Of a DNA stretch of 64,000 nt, positions 53,601 through 61,462 are shown piece by piece (the first letter of the stretch is position 1; the number at the start of each line of letters is the position of its first letter). Both the position numbers and the translations under genes were made by a program. The stretch spans positions 167,347 to 231,346 of the forward strand of contig NZ_BMHH01000007.1 in NCBI RefSeq assembly GCF_014640615.1. Direction: 5' to 3'. The notes beneath the pieces are model-generated. The model had not been told where the DNA came from, made no database searches, and was given only the letters and a program-made list of their open reading frames with translations. The stretch is from Paramesorhizobium endophyticum. GTDB taxonomy: Bacteria > Pseudomonadota > Alphaproteobacteria > Rhizobiales > Rhizobiaceae.

Positions 53601-54463
53601 ACGCCCGGGCGGATGGTGCATACTCCGGCGCGCAGATCGTCGCCGAACCAGGGCACGACCAGCGCCACATGCTTCAGATTGGGGCAGAGCGCCTGCAGCT
53701 CGTCCATCGCGGCGGTCCAGTCGCTGGCGGCGCGCAGCGTGTTGCGGTTCAGCGCCCGCGTCTCGCCCGGCCTCGGCTCGTCCGTCACCGCCACGGGCGA
53801 CAGGCCGAACTCGGTCGAGCCCGGAATGAGCGCGACGGCGGTGATGCTGTTCGCAAGCGCACCTACGGGCCGCATCACCTCGAACTGGATCTGCGGCAGG
53901 CGGCGGCCATAATCGTCGATGGGCATGCGCTCGAACACGATATAGGCCGTGCCGCGATAGGCGGGCGCGTTGCCGTCCCCCTGCTTCGCCTCGATCAGCG
54001 GGTCGGGAAGCTGGTCCTCCGTGCCGCGATAGATCCGCATCTCCACCTTGGTCTGGTCCAACTCCTTGCCGTCCACCCATATGCGGCGGATGCCGGCAAT
54101 CGGCCCTTCCGCCACCGCGTAGGCGGCATTGGCGTAGTAGCTATATTCCGTGGTCTTCGCCCCGCCACCCTTGCCGCCCTGGCGGGTGGTCTTCGACTGT
54201 TCCTCGAAACGGGTGGCCCATATGAGCGAGCCGGAAATGCGCACCGTGCCATAGACGAAGGGGAGCGAGGCCCCCTCCTCCGCCGTCGTCGGCTTGGCCC
54301 CGGCCAATCGCGGCCCTTCCGCATGGCGGGTGGAGTTGATGAGCGCGGTGTCGATGAGATAGCCGCCCAGCGCGCCCGCCGCAGCACCGATCGTGCCGCC
54401 AATCGCGCCGAACAGGCTGCCGCCGATCGCTGCGCCTGCGGCCTGGAGGAGGAGTGTGGCCAT
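50654..54463 (-). CDS. GTA host-specificity / baseplate multidomain protein (gp15-like)
   Basis: 1269 residues, the tail-tip protein of alphaproteobacterial gene transfer agents. The N-terminus is Gly/Ala-rich with GAIGGTIGAAAGALGGYLID, then the conserved YGTVRISGSLIWATRFEEQ region. A large TIM-barrel/glycoside-hydrolase-like domain (about 300-700) contains RFIRHCADLAVSAGGVEAFL, LTYAADWSEYFGHHP and WFTELGCPA; the phage-tail-3 and C-terminal receptor-binding parts follow. It probably attaches to the cell-surface polysaccharide and may open the envelope. It is the last large gene of the cluster. Confidence 0.9.
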   Translation of the reverse strand: MATLLLQAAGAAIGGSLFGAIGGTIGAAAGALGGYLIDTALINSTRHAEGPRLAGAKPTTAEEGASLPFVYGTVRISGSLIWATRFEEQSKTTRQGGKGGGAKTTEYSYYANAAYAVAEGPIAGIRRIWVDGKELDQTKVEMRIYRGTEDQLPDPLIEAKQGDGNAPAYRGTAYIVFERMPIDDYGRRLPQIQFEVMRPVGALANSITAVALIPGSTEFGLSPVAVTDEPRPGETRALNRNTLRAASDWTAAMDELQALCPNLKHVALVVPWFGDDLRAGVCTIRPGVVEQTARKPSRTWKVDGLTRAAAHRITRNALGQAAYGGTPSDDSVVAAIRDARARGLMVTLYPFIMMDIAPGNSQPSPYGGTQPAYPWRGRITCYPLSADHTAAVTAQISAFLTGTWGYNRFIRHCADLAVSAGGVEAFLLGSELRGLTTLRDGANGFPFVSGLCDLAAELRSRLGSGCKLTYAADWSEYFGHHPQDGSGEMFFHLDPLWAHPAIDAIGIDNYMPLSDWRDEDDRHFGPDGISAAYDMDGLIANIAGGEGYDWYYASEADRRNRVRSPISDGLAGKPWVFRYKDLKGWWENPHYTRVGGRESTTPTAWQPRSKPFWFTELGCPAADKGPNQPNVFPDPKSSENAIPYFSDGSRSDLAQSRFLAAHLDYWNRGANAGNPVSPIYGARMLDGSRIYLWAWDTRPFPEFPLKRDVWGDADNWRLGHWLNGRLSGVALGDLIAAIFADFGLDAPDTSAADGHLSGFAIGEPTSARSVLEPLLDLFGVEAFEAEGRFVFRSAARLLQPSLIDDMVMSDDGTAETSVLEDRNDLPGSVEVFFSDPLRDYQTGSATALRQEARGQGTETLTLAGAMEAGQARALAESWLKRRWASRHTKSLGVPWDHAGLTVGDRVRLTGEDREFVITSLEDGAARQLQAVAVAPHVRTPDTGTLPPQPPASPISEGKPLSFLLDLPAWPGAEDAAAQLRLAAYAKPWRGVSAYASPHAEGYAARALLGKRAVMGELLSPLPPSPGSGRLVRAHPIDVLIYAGELSSQPMEQLCNGANTGLLQTPDGSWEVFQFLNAEETAESQWRLTALLRGQLGTEEEASITKPAGTPFILLNEAVAPAGLQASEIGLALNWRIGTAGRDFSDAYFDTVSMTGGVRALQPLSPVHVAARMMANGDFSANWVRRGRIDADSWLGTDIPLGEEQELYRVEVRRGGAVVRTVEVREPRWTYGAADRAADLGGLGQPFELAVAMVSARMGAGRFGLMAIHP

Positions 54464-54498
54464 GGGAGTTCTCTTGGTTAGAGCTTTGCGCGGTCACA

Positions 54499-54652
54499 CC
54501 CCCCTCTGCCCTGCCGGGCATCTCCCCCACAAGGAGGGAGATTGGCTGTCAGTTCCGCTTTCACCAATCTCCAACGTAGCAGAACTGGCGGTGCGCTAAA
54601 TGCTGGCAATCTCCCCCCTTGTGGGGGAGATGCCCGGAAGGGCAGAGGGGGG
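54499..54652. repeat. Family A inverted-repeat element, copy A6
   Basis: Between GTA gp14 and gp15; arms as in the other copies, core GATTGGCTGTCAGTTCCGCT to CCAACGTAGCAG. Confidence 0.85.
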
Positions 54653-54666
54653 TGAGAACCAGCGTT

Positions 54667-55101
54667 TCAATGATGAGGAGCTGGAAACACAAACACCCCC
54701 GCAATCTTCCGCCGCCATTGCGGAACGAGCGCCGAGGCCATCACACGATGGCCCTCATAGGCGTGGATGAAGCGATTATCGGGCGCGAGGATGCCCAGAT
54801 GCTTGGCCGCAACGCGCGGGCGCCAGCGGAACACCAGCAAATCTCCGGGCTGCATCGCCTCGACGGGCCTCTCAGCCATATATCGCCGCGCCGCATCGAG
54901 CATCGCGTCGCTATCGCCCGCCACCTCCGCCCAGTCAGGCGCGTATGTGGCAGGCGTTTCCGGCTCCTTGCCATAAAGCGCGCGCCAGACACCTCTGATA
55001 AGGCCGAGGCAATCGCAGCCGACGCCCTTGGACGACGCGCCATGGCGATAGGGCGTGCCGATCCAGCTTTCGGCTTCGTGCAAGACTTTCAACGCGGTCA
55101 T
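54667..55101 (-). CDS. GTA NlpC/P60-type cell-wall peptidase (gp14-like)
   Basis: 144 residues. Nucleophile Cys31 in GVGCDCLGLIRGVWRALYG, catalytic His101 in AAKHLGIL and a third polar residue near His113. Such tail peptidases cleave peptidoglycan crosslinks during DNA delivery. Its ATG overlaps the gp13 stop (ATGA). Followed by A6. Confidence 0.9.
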   Translation of the reverse strand: MTALKVLHEAESWIGTPYRHGASSKGVGCDCLGLIRGVWRALYGKEPETPATYAPDWAEVAGDSDAMLDAARRYMAERPVEAMQPGDLLVFRWRPRVAAKHLGILAPDNRFIHAYEGHRVMASALVPQWRRKIAGVFVFPAPHH

Positions 55102-55985
55102 GGAACCAGCGGGCCTCCGTCGAACTCGTCGTCGCCGCTGACATAGGCATAGGCGGCATCATTGCCGGGCAGGTGCGGGAAGCCGCGATAGTTGACGGCG
55201 TTTGCGAATTTCGCTTTGCAGGTCGCGAAGCTCTTGTCGCAACCGGCGATGACGCGGAACGTATCGCCTGCCGCTATTGGAGCGCCGGGGATGTCGCGCA
55301 GCGAGAGCCGGGCCGCGCCAGCGGACGAGACATGGCTCACCACCACCGCCTCGCGCCCCGCATTCGCTCCGCTCAGCCAGCGCAGAATGCCATTGGCGAA
55401 CCAGCCAGCTTGGAAGCCGCCAAGGCCGGATGCGGCAAAGGCGGCGTCACCGGGCTCAAGCACCGTCCCCGTTCCCGCATAGCGCGGATCGTTTGCATTC
55501 ACGCCGCAGCGCCCGTCGCCCACTTCCGCGTCGCAGGCGCGCATGATGCGGCGGCCTCTGATCTTGTCGAGCGCAGCGGCGCTGCTTTTGACTTCCGCGA
55601 CGAACCTGCCGTCCGCTTGCGTGATCTTGCCGATGGTCGAGCGGCGCAGCAGGACGCGCTCATCCGGCGCGGACCAGTTGACGAGCCAGGTTTCCACCGA
55701 CGCGCCGTCATAAAGCCCGCGCTCGATGTCGGCCTTGTCGATGGCAGCCGAGGACAGCGCACCCTCGATTTCCGCACTATCGACCGACAGACCCAGGCCC
55801 GCACTCGCCTCGCTACCGCTCATTCCCGTTTGCGGCTCGCACGCTACGCCTGAGACTTCAAGCGGCCTGTCATGATCGGTAAAACCCAGCGCCACGCCAT
55901 CCTCCCGCCGGATAATCCAGACGAAACAATGGGTTGTGGCGTTTCCCCGCAAATGGGATTCAAGGGGTTGAGGGATGGGGGTCAT
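55098..55985 (-). CDS. GTA DUF2163-family tail protein (gp13-like)
   Basis: 295 residues. The DUF2163 N-domain includes THCFVWIIRREDGVALGFTD, the middle has MSGSEASAGLGLSVDSAEIEG, and the C-terminal C-x-zinc-like portion carries CDKSFATCKAKFANAVNYRG with Cys pairs (Fe-S cluster in the Rhodobacter GTA structure, as I recall). It forms part of the tail hub. ATG 55985 is chosen as the longer frame is entirely repeat-derived. Confidence 0.88.
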   Translation of the reverse strand: MTPIPQPLESHLRGNATTHCFVWIIRREDGVALGFTDHDRPLEVSGVACEPQTGMSGSEASAGLGLSVDSAEIEGALSSAAIDKADIERGLYDGASVETWLVNWSAPDERVLLRRSTIGKITQADGRFVAEVKSSAAALDKIRGRRIMRACDAEVGDGRCGVNANDPRYAGTGTVLEPGDAAFAASGLGGFQAGWFANGILRWLSGANAGREAVVVSHVSSAGAARLSLRDIPGAPIAAGDTFRVIAGCDKSFATCKAKFANAVNYRGFPHLPGNDAAYAYVSGDDEFDGGPLVP

Positions 55986-56000
55986 CGTTCGATCTCCCCC

Positions 56001-56163
56001 TTCACCCTCGTCCTTCGAGGCTCGCTTCGCGAGCACCTCAGGATGAGGGTGAAGGGGCGTTGCGCCATGCAACAACAACGAAGGGTGGCGGCGGTTCCAG
56101 TAGCCCTCATGGTGAGGTGCGATTGGAGCGCAGCGGAATGAGCCTCGAACCACGAGGGCGCTT
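56001..56163. repeat. Family C repeat element, copy C3
   Basis: Between GTA gp12 and gp13; contains the CCTTCGAGGCTCGCTTCGCG arm with CACCTCAGGATGAGGGTGAA, and a variant right end GCCTCGAACCACGAGGGCGC also present in C2. Confidence 0.8.
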
Positions 56164-56172
56164 GGAGACAGA

Positions 56173-56796
56173 TCATGCCTTCACCTCTATGATTGGTATG
56201 GACGGAATCTCCCCCGCCTTGAAGGTGGCGATGCTGGCGGTGAGGCGGTCGGTGTCGAAGCGCGCGGCGACGTCGAACATGAAATCCGCCGTGACGGGCG
56301 CGCCGGCGAGCGGAATGGCATCGGGCGCGAAGGTGACAATCCCGGTGAGGCTGTCGATGGCAAAAGCCTCGCCTTCGATCATCTCGACGCCGCGAATCTG
56401 CACCCTGACCGACCCCGCGACCGGCTTGCCGATGGGGCGCAGATAGGCATACGCGCCCTCGCCATAGCGCTTGACGAGCGGATAAGTCGCGGTCACGCCA
56501 TCGCCAGTGCCGATCAACTCCCCCTTCGCCGCATGGTCGAACGGGTCGCGGAAGCGAAAGGCGTGGAGCGAGCCGCGCCGGGCCTCGAAGAAGGCGAGCA
56601 CCTCGGTCAGATCCTCTAGGGAGCGCAAGCCGGTTCCCGCATCGAAATGGCGGCGCGACTGGGCCCAGCGCGCATTGCGCTTTTCATGGCCTGAGGTGAG
56701 CGTGACGATCTCGTTGCGCCATTCCGGCCCACCCGTCGCGCCGAAGGAGACGCCGAGGGGAAAGCGGACATCGTGGAAGGAGGCGATTTGCGGCAT
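56173..56796 (-). CDS. GTA DUF2460-family tail protein (gp12-like)
   Basis: 207 residues. FPLGVSFGATGGPEWRNEIV near the start and the SGHEKRNARWAQSRRHFDAG motif identify DUF2460, the distal tail component of alphaproteobacterial GTAs, plus FEARRGSLHAFRFRDPFDH. It starts 2 bases after the gp11 stop; the C3 element separates it from gp13. Confidence 0.92.
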   Translation of the reverse strand: MPQIASFHDVRFPLGVSFGATGGPEWRNEIVTLTSGHEKRNARWAQSRRHFDAGTGLRSLEDLTEVLAFFEARRGSLHAFRFRDPFDHAAKGELIGTGDGVTATYPLVKRYGEGAYAYLRPIGKPVAGSVRVQIRGVEMIEGEAFAIDSLTGIVTFAPDAIPLAGAPVTADFMFDVAARFDTDRLTASIATFKAGEIPSIPIIEVKA

Positions 56797-56798
56797 GA

Positions 56799-57359
56799 TT
56801 ATAAGCTCCTCGATCCGCGTCGGGCCGCCCGCGCCAACATGCTCGATACCTGCGCTTCCGATTTCCGGAAGGAGGCGGCGTCAGGTGTGGAGACATTGAA
56901 GACGACCTGCATGGGCTTGCGCGCCCCGCCCCCCGCCGCGACGCCCAGGCTCCCATCCGCGCCGCGCGCCAAAGGCAGGATGGCTTCCGCCCCCGCCTCG
57001 CCGGTCAGGCCCAGCCCGCCATTGCCCATGCCGAAATAGGTGGGGCTCGAGACAACGCCGCCCTTGGCAAAGGGCGTCACGCCGCCGAGACCGCCGGTGA
57101 AGCCGGAGAAGAGCGAGGACATCAGGCCCTGCAACGGCTTCATCCCCGCATCCAGCGCAAGTCCGGCGAGATTGGTGGCAAGACCGCGCAACACGTCGTC
57201 GAGCCCGCGCCCGCTCACCGCCGCGCTTTTTAAAGCTGCCGTCAGGCTCGACCCGAAGCGGTCGGACTTCTTTTGCAGATCGTCGAGCGCGCGGTCGAAG
57301 GCGCTGGTGTCGGCATCAACGGCGACGGTGACATTTTCGTTTGCGGCCATGATTTTCAC
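56799..57359 (-). CDS. GTA short tail tape-measure protein (gp11-like)
   Basis: 186 residues, far shorter than phage tape measures, as usual for GTAs with short tails. A predicted coiled region (about 15-60, ADTSAFDRALDDLQKKSDRF) precedes LMSSLFSGFTGGLGGVTPFA and the GEAGAEAILPLARGADGSLG motif common to tape-measure C-termini. GTG 57359 overlaps the previous stop (GTGA); an in-frame ATG at 57350 is an alternative. Confidence 0.85.
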   Translation of the reverse strand: MKIMAANENVTVAVDADTSAFDRALDDLQKKSDRFGSSLTAALKSAAVSGRGLDDVLRGLATNLAGLALDAGMKPLQGLMSSLFSGFTGGLGGVTPFAKGGVVSSPTYFGMGNGGLGLTGEAGAEAILPLARGADGSLGVAAGGGARKPMQVVFNVSTPDAASFRKSEAQVSSMLARAARRGSRSL

Positions 57360-57562
57360 TCGTCAGGAAAGGCCCGCATCAGGGCGTCAAGGGTCTGGCG
57401 CGAGGGGGCATTCGCTTCGCGCTCGCCGAGGCCCAGCGCAGCCGCCAGCTCGCGCGGCGTCATGGACCAGAAGGTTTTGGGAGAAAGCCGCAGATGTCCC
57501 AGCCCCGCCCGCATGGCTGCCGCCCACGGAAATGCAGGCGCTGAATCAACTGCGGCCCTCAA
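57356..57562 (-). CDS. GTA tail assembly chaperone (gp10.1-like)
   Basis: 68 residues. FPWAAAMRAGLGHLRLSPKT then FWSMTPRELAAALG matches the small TIGR02216/rcc01693-type protein encoded between gp10 and gp11. It probably assists the tape measure during tail assembly. The start is TTG 57562, overlapping the gp10 stop (TTGA); ATG 57514 would cut the conserved FPW region. Confidence 0.85.
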   Translation of the reverse strand: MRAAVDSAPAFPWAAAMRAGLGHLRLSPKTFWSMTPRELAAALGLGEREANAPSRQTLDALMRAFPDE

Positions 57563-57906
57563 GGGTTTGGCGGAGAATCGCTTTCCGGCTTCGGCGCGGT
57601 GCCGAAGGTCGCCGTCAGCAACTCGCTAACGATGCGGGCATACCCCGCCGCGCCGCCATCGGCCCGCATCTCGGCCACGTCTTCCTCGGTGAGGGTATGC
57701 CCGCCGCCTCGCAAACCCGCCGTGATGATGCGGATCATGTCGCGGGCCGACAGCCGGGCGGAGGAAAAGCGGGCGATCAGCGCCGTCAGATCCTCGGCCT
57801 CGAAAGCCGCTTCCAGTTCCGCCAGCGCGCCCAGCGTCAGGCACAATGCCCATTCGCGCCCGTCGAGGATGGCCGCCACCTCGCCGCGATGCCGGTTCAC
57901 CATCAT
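57559..57906 (-). CDS. GTA gp10-family tail chaperone
   Basis: 115 residues. NRHRGEVAAILDGREWALCL then TLGALAELEAAF, SARDMIRIITAGLRGGG and GYARIVSELLTATFG match the GTA_gp10 family, which is largely GTA-specific and a key reason for calling this a GTA and not a generic prophage. ATGA overlap with gp9, TTGA with gp10.1. Confidence 0.92.
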   Translation of the reverse strand: MMVNRHRGEVAAILDGREWALCLTLGALAELEAAFEAEDLTALIARFSSARLSARDMIRIITAGLRGGGHTLTEEDVAEMRADGGAAGYARIVSELLTATFGTAPKPESDSPPNP

Positions 57907-58316
57907 GCGATTTCTCCGAAACTGACGACTCCAGCCGATTCCAGCGCGATCTCGAAGGTGACTTCCGCATCGTGATTGCCGCCATATTCGAGCGCGGTGA
58001 TCTGGAACAGGCCGGTGAGCGCGCCGAAATCAGGCAGGATGATCTGCCAGTTCAGGATATCGCCGTTGAAGAAGGCGGCGCGGATGAGCGCATCGGAGGC
58101 GGCGTCCTTGAAGATGCCGGAGCCAGTGACGGAGGCGCGCTGCACCCCGCTGCCGCCCAGCAACTGCCGCCACCGCCCCGCCGCGTCGGCATCGGTGACG
58201 TCAACCGTCTCGGCATTGAAGGCGATGCGCTTGGCGCGAAGCCCCGCGCAGGTTTCATACCCGCCGCCTGAGCGGGCGAGCTTCAGCAATATGTCCTTGC
58301 CACGTTGGGCGGCCAT
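57903..58316 (-). CDS. GTA major tail tube protein (gp9-like)
   Basis: 137 residues in the TP901-1-type major tail family: QRGKDILLKLARSGGGYETC, AETVDVTDADAAGRWRQLLG, SGIFKDAASDALIRAAFFNG and FEIALESAG. It polymerises into the tail tube. ATG 58316 follows AGGAG; the longer frame (to 58547) is repeat A7 read through. Confidence 0.92.
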   Translation of the reverse strand: MAAQRGKDILLKLARSGGGYETCAGLRAKRIAFNAETVDVTDADAAGRWRQLLGGSGVQRASVTGSGIFKDAASDALIRAAFFNGDILNWQIILPDFGALTGLFQITALEYGGNHDAEVTFEIALESAGVVSFGEIA

Positions 58317-58366
58317 GGGATTTGCTCCTGTGGAGTGTTTCGGTTGGAAACGTTGGCGGGACAACA

Positions 58367-58522
58367 CCCCCCTCTGTCCTGCCGGACATCTCCCCCACAA
58401 GGGGGGAGATTGGCCTTCATCGACGTGCGGCGCCAATCTCAGACGTTGAAAATAAAGGGCGGCGCGTCGTGCCAGCCAATCTCCCCCCTTGTGGGGGAGA
58501 TGCCTGGCAGGGCAGAGGGGGG
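58367..58522. repeat. Family A inverted-repeat element, copy A7
   Basis: Between gp8 and gp9. Arms CCCCCCTCTGTCCTGCCGGA and GGCAGGGCAGAGGGGGG; core GCCTTCATCGACGTGCGG. Confidence 0.85.
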
Positions 58523-58555
58523 TTGCCTGACGCTGACGCCACAACACGTTCTGCG

Positions 58556-58963
58556 CTAAACCACCTCCGTCACCGCCCGGTACCGCAGCAACCCGTGATA
58601 CCCGTCCCGCTCATCATCATTGCGGGCCTGCTGATATTGCAGGGCGAGGCTGATGAGGCGGTGGCCGTTCAGGGTCAGAGTGGAATCGCGCAGGCGCGCG
58701 GCGATCATCTCCATGATCTCAAGCACCTGCTTGCGCCCGCCGGCGCGGGACCAGACATGGATGGTGAAGAGATGCTCGTCGCCGAGCTCCGTATCGGTGC
58801 TCCAGTCATAGACGGCGGTCTGGCCGAAGGTGACATAGGGAAAGGAAGCTGACGCGGCGATGTGGTCAAAGACTTTCGGGCCGCCGAGCTTCGCCCGCAG
58901 CGCGAAATCGTCCAGAAGGGTGAGATAGATCGCCTTCTGCAGTTCCAGGCTGGCGCTCGTCAT
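58556..58963 (-). CDS. GTA DUF3168 tail-terminator/connector (gp8-like)
   Basis: 135 residues. SLELQKAIYLTLLDDFALRA at the start and SFPYVTFGQTAVYDWSTDTE, then HVWSRAGGRKQVLEIMEMIA are the DUF3168 hallmarks. It joins the head connector with the tail tube. The gap to gp7 (84 bases) carries a probable gene remnant. Confidence 0.9.
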   Translation of the reverse strand: MTSASLELQKAIYLTLLDDFALRAKLGGPKVFDHIAASASFPYVTFGQTAVYDWSTDTELGDEHLFTIHVWSRAGGRKQVLEIMEMIAARLRDSTLTLNGHRLISLALQYQQARNDDERDGYHGLLRYRAVTEVV

Positions 58964-59051
58964 GGCGTTCTTCCCTTTCCAAGATGGCTATTCCGCGCGA
59001 GCGCAAGGCCCGGATCAGGCCATCCGTTGTGAGGCGCATGGAGAGTTTCAT
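58866..59051 (-). pseudogene. Possible remnant of a small head-tail gene between gp7 and gp8
   Basis: ATG 59051 overlaps the gp7 stop exactly as ATGA, like live junctions in the cluster, and reads MKLSMRLTTDGLIRALRSRG before diverging. The opening resembles HK97-gp10-type minor tail proteins (LDELVRALR). After about 28 residues it enters antisense-like sequence that overlaps the gp8 start in another frame. The likely history is a deletion or frameshift; a live 61-residue product is less plausible. Confidence 0.35.
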
Positions 59052-59383
59052 CGCCCCTCCTCCCGGACCCGGCAGAGGCAGTAGCGCCCGCTCTCATCCG
59101 GATCGTGAATGGTGAGGATGGTGAACGCCCGCTGCCCCTTGCGCAGCCGCATGCCGCTGGCGATATCGTCGCGAAAGCGCAGAGTGATGCGGTGGGTGAT
59201 TTCCTCCAGCGGCTGCTGGCCGAAATTGCGGGCAGCGTCCGAGACTGGCTCGATGCGGCCCCATAGGGTGGCGATTTCCTGCCAGTCCTCGGTAAACCCG
59301 CCGATGCCATCGGGGACGGGTGCCAGCCGTTCCAGCGCCAGCTCGCTCGAAAAGCGCCCGGCATCGATGAAGATCGTGTTCAT
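59048..59383 (-). CDS. GTA head-tail adaptor / head-closure protein (gp7-like)
   Basis: 111 residues with the SPP1 gp16-type fold: ALERLAPVPDGIGGFTEDWQ, LWGRIEPVSDAARNFGQQPL, THRITLRFRDDIASGMRLRK and closing YCLCRVREEGR. ATGA overlap with gp6. It closes the capsid vertex. Confidence 0.9.
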   Translation of the reverse strand: MNTIFIDAGRFSSELALERLAPVPDGIGGFTEDWQEIATLWGRIEPVSDAARNFGQQPLEEITHRITLRFRDDIASGMRLRKGQRAFTILTIHDPDESGRYCLCRVREEGR

Positions 59384-59946
59384 AGCGACACCCTGCGCCA
59401 GAGTGCTACCTGCCGATCGAAGGCGGGCGGGAAGGAGACCGGCTGCGCCTCGCCGTCGAACGCGCCGCGGAACTCGTAAAGGTGTGCGGTCAGCGTCAGG
59501 ATGGCGTGCTTCAGGCCGTCAGGCACATCTGCGCCCGTATCGCCGAAGCCGGCGGTGAAGTCGATTTCCAGTCCGCCCAAAGAAGAGCTATCCACCCGCT
59601 GGCTGAAATAAAGCCGCTGCGGCCGCGAGCCCTGATGGAGATGCCGCTCGCCGGGGGCGATGATGACAGGCGTGCCGTCCGGTCTATAAGCGCGGACTTC
59701 CACCACCTCGCGCACGGGATAGCGGTAGAGCGCGATGCGGCCCGAGCGCGGCCAGCGGTCGAGATGGAGCCGCCAGGTCTGGGTGACGAGCGCCAGCCCG
59801 GCCTGCGTCTCCACAGCTTCCCGCGCGGTGCGCAGAAGTTGGGTGATGACAGCGTCCTCGTTGGCGGTGGAGATTTTCAGGAACGCCCGCGCCTCGGCGA
59901 GCGTCACCGGCTCCACCGCCGGCGGCGTGATGATGTGCATGGTCAT
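59380..59946 (-). CDS. GTA head-tail connector (gp6-like)
   Basis: 188 residues. VEPVTLAEARAFLKISTANE then DAVITQLLRTAREAVETQAG are the PF05135/phiE125-gp8 connector signature; HLHQGSRPQRLYFSQRV and LEIDFTAGFGDTGADVPDGL follow. It forms the ring under the portal. ATG 59946 or 59940 is possible. Preceded by A8. Confidence 0.9.
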   Translation of the reverse strand: MTMHIITPPAVEPVTLAEARAFLKISTANEDAVITQLLRTAREAVETQAGLALVTQTWRLHLDRWPRSGRIALYRYPVREVVEVRAYRPDGTPVIIAPGERHLHQGSRPQRLYFSQRVDSSSLGGLEIDFTAGFGDTGADVPDGLKHAILTLTAHLYEFRGAFDGEAQPVSFPPAFDRQVALWRRVSL

Positions 59947-59994
59947 GGGAGGTCCTCAAGGGCTATCGAACGACTGCTGTTGGCACCAGGGACA

Positions 59995-60150
59995 CCCCCC
60001 TCTGCCCTGCCGGGCATCTCCCCCACAAGGGGGGAGATTGGCCTTCATCAGCGCCCGATGCCAATCGCAAAGGTTGGAGGATAAGAGGCGTGGCCCATGC
60101 CAGCCAATCTCTCCCCTTGTGGGGGAGATGTCCGGCAGGACAGAGGGGGG
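59995..60150. repeat. Family A inverted-repeat element, copy A8
   Basis: Between gp5 and gp6; arms CCCCCCTCTGCCCTGCCGGG and ...CAGGACAGAGGGGGG; core GCCTTCATCAGCGCCCGATG. Confidence 0.85.
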
Positions 60151-60179
60151 TGCTCGAAAGGCGAATTACGCGGCCAGTA

Positions 60180-61445
60180 TTACGCCCCCACCTTCAACAG
60201 CTTGATCGCGTCGAAATCCTGCACGCCGCCGCCCACGCGCTTGGTGGTGTAGAACAGCACATAGGGCTTGTGGGAATAGGGATCGCGCAGGACACGGACG
60301 CCGGTGCGGTCCACCACGAGATAGCCTCTGGCGAAGTCGCCGAAGGCAATCGGGGTCGCATCCGCCGCGATGTCGGGCATGTCCTCCGCTTCGATCAGGT
60401 TGAAGCCCATCAGCGAGGCGGTGGCGCCGACAGTCGCCGGGGGCTGCCAGAGATAATTGCCGTCCCGGTCCTTGAGCTTCCTGAGCGCGCTCTGGGTCTT
60501 GCGGTTCATCACCCAGGTGGCATTCTGGCGGTAGCCGGATTTCAGCGAATAGACGAGATCGATCAGCACGTCCGACGCGTCCTCAGCCGGCAGGCCGCCG
60601 GCAACGCCGGTGGCGACCACGCCGAGCCTGCCCCATTGCCATTGCGCTTCCGCAATGGTCGGATAGTTGAGAAGCCCGCGCGGCTTGCTCACGCCATCGC
60701 CTGCGACAAAGGCCGCGCCCTCCTGCTCGGCGAAGGCGGTTTCCACCTCCGATGAAATCCATTGCTCCACATCAACCGCCGCATCGTCAAGCAGCGAGGC
60801 GGTGGCGGCGGGCATGGCGTAGAGTTCCATCGTCGGGAACTGCAGTTCGGCGAGCATGGCCGAGGCGGTTTCAGGGCGGGCGTCGGTCTCGCCGACCCAG
60901 CCGACCACCGGGCCGCTGACCGAGAACGGCTTTTTCAGCACCGCGCCCGAGACCTGCCGCACGCTGGCGATAGAGCGGATGGGCGAGAGCCTGGCAAGCC
61001 GCTTGCCGATTTCCGCCTCCAGCTCCGCCGGGACCAGATAGCCGCCATCGGGGCCGGAGCCATAGGAATGGGCCTTGGCTTCCAGCCCGCGCAGGGCCTG
61101 CTCGTCGCCGCGGCGGACATAGCTGTCGAAGGCGTTCTTGTGCTCCAGCGAGGCGGCCGGGCTGACGCCGCCGCCCAGCGCCGGGCGACTCTGCTTCAAG
61201 AGCATCTGGTCGAGCGCCTGCTTCTGCTCCTCCAGGCTGCGGTTGATGCGCTCGACCTTCTCGACCGTCAGCACATCGGGGCTTATGCGCTTTTCGATTG
61301 CGCCGAGCCGCTCGTCATTGGTCTTCTTGAACTCGTCAAAGGCCGACATGAATTCGTCGAAGGCGTCGGCCACATCATGGCCATTGCCCAGCGCCTTGAC
61401 CTCGACGCCTTTCGTCTCGGGGGCGGTGCTCATTACTTCCTGCAT
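60180..61445 (-). CDS. GTA major capsid protein, HK97 fold (gp5-like)
   Basis: 421 residues. An N-terminal coiled-coil delta region (about 30-95, DAFDEFMSAFDEFKKTNDER) would be removed by the protease. The mature part starts near the Ser/Gly-rich SPAASLEHKNAFDSYVRRGD and has SGPDGGYLVPAELEAEIGKR, SSEVETAFAEQEGAAFVAGD and the C-terminal LRDPYSHKPYVLFYTTKRVG. ATG 61445 follows a good site; the longer frame overlaps the protease gene. Confidence 0.95.
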   Translation of the reverse strand: MQEVMSTAPETKGVEVKALGNGHDVADAFDEFMSAFDEFKKTNDERLGAIEKRISPDVLTVEKVERINRSLEEQKQALDQMLLKQSRPALGGGVSPAASLEHKNAFDSYVRRGDEQALRGLEAKAHSYGSGPDGGYLVPAELEAEIGKRLARLSPIRSIASVRQVSGAVLKKPFSVSGPVVGWVGETDARPETASAMLAELQFPTMELYAMPAATASLLDDAAVDVEQWISSEVETAFAEQEGAAFVAGDGVSKPRGLLNYPTIAEAQWQWGRLGVVATGVAGGLPAEDASDVLIDLVYSLKSGYRQNATWVMNRKTQSALRKLKDRDGNYLWQPPATVGATASLMGFNLIEAEDMPDIAADATPIAFGDFARGYLVVDRTGVRVLRDPYSHKPYVLFYTTKRVGGGVQDFDAIKLLKVGA

Positions 61446-61462
61446 CGGTGTTTCCTTCTGGG

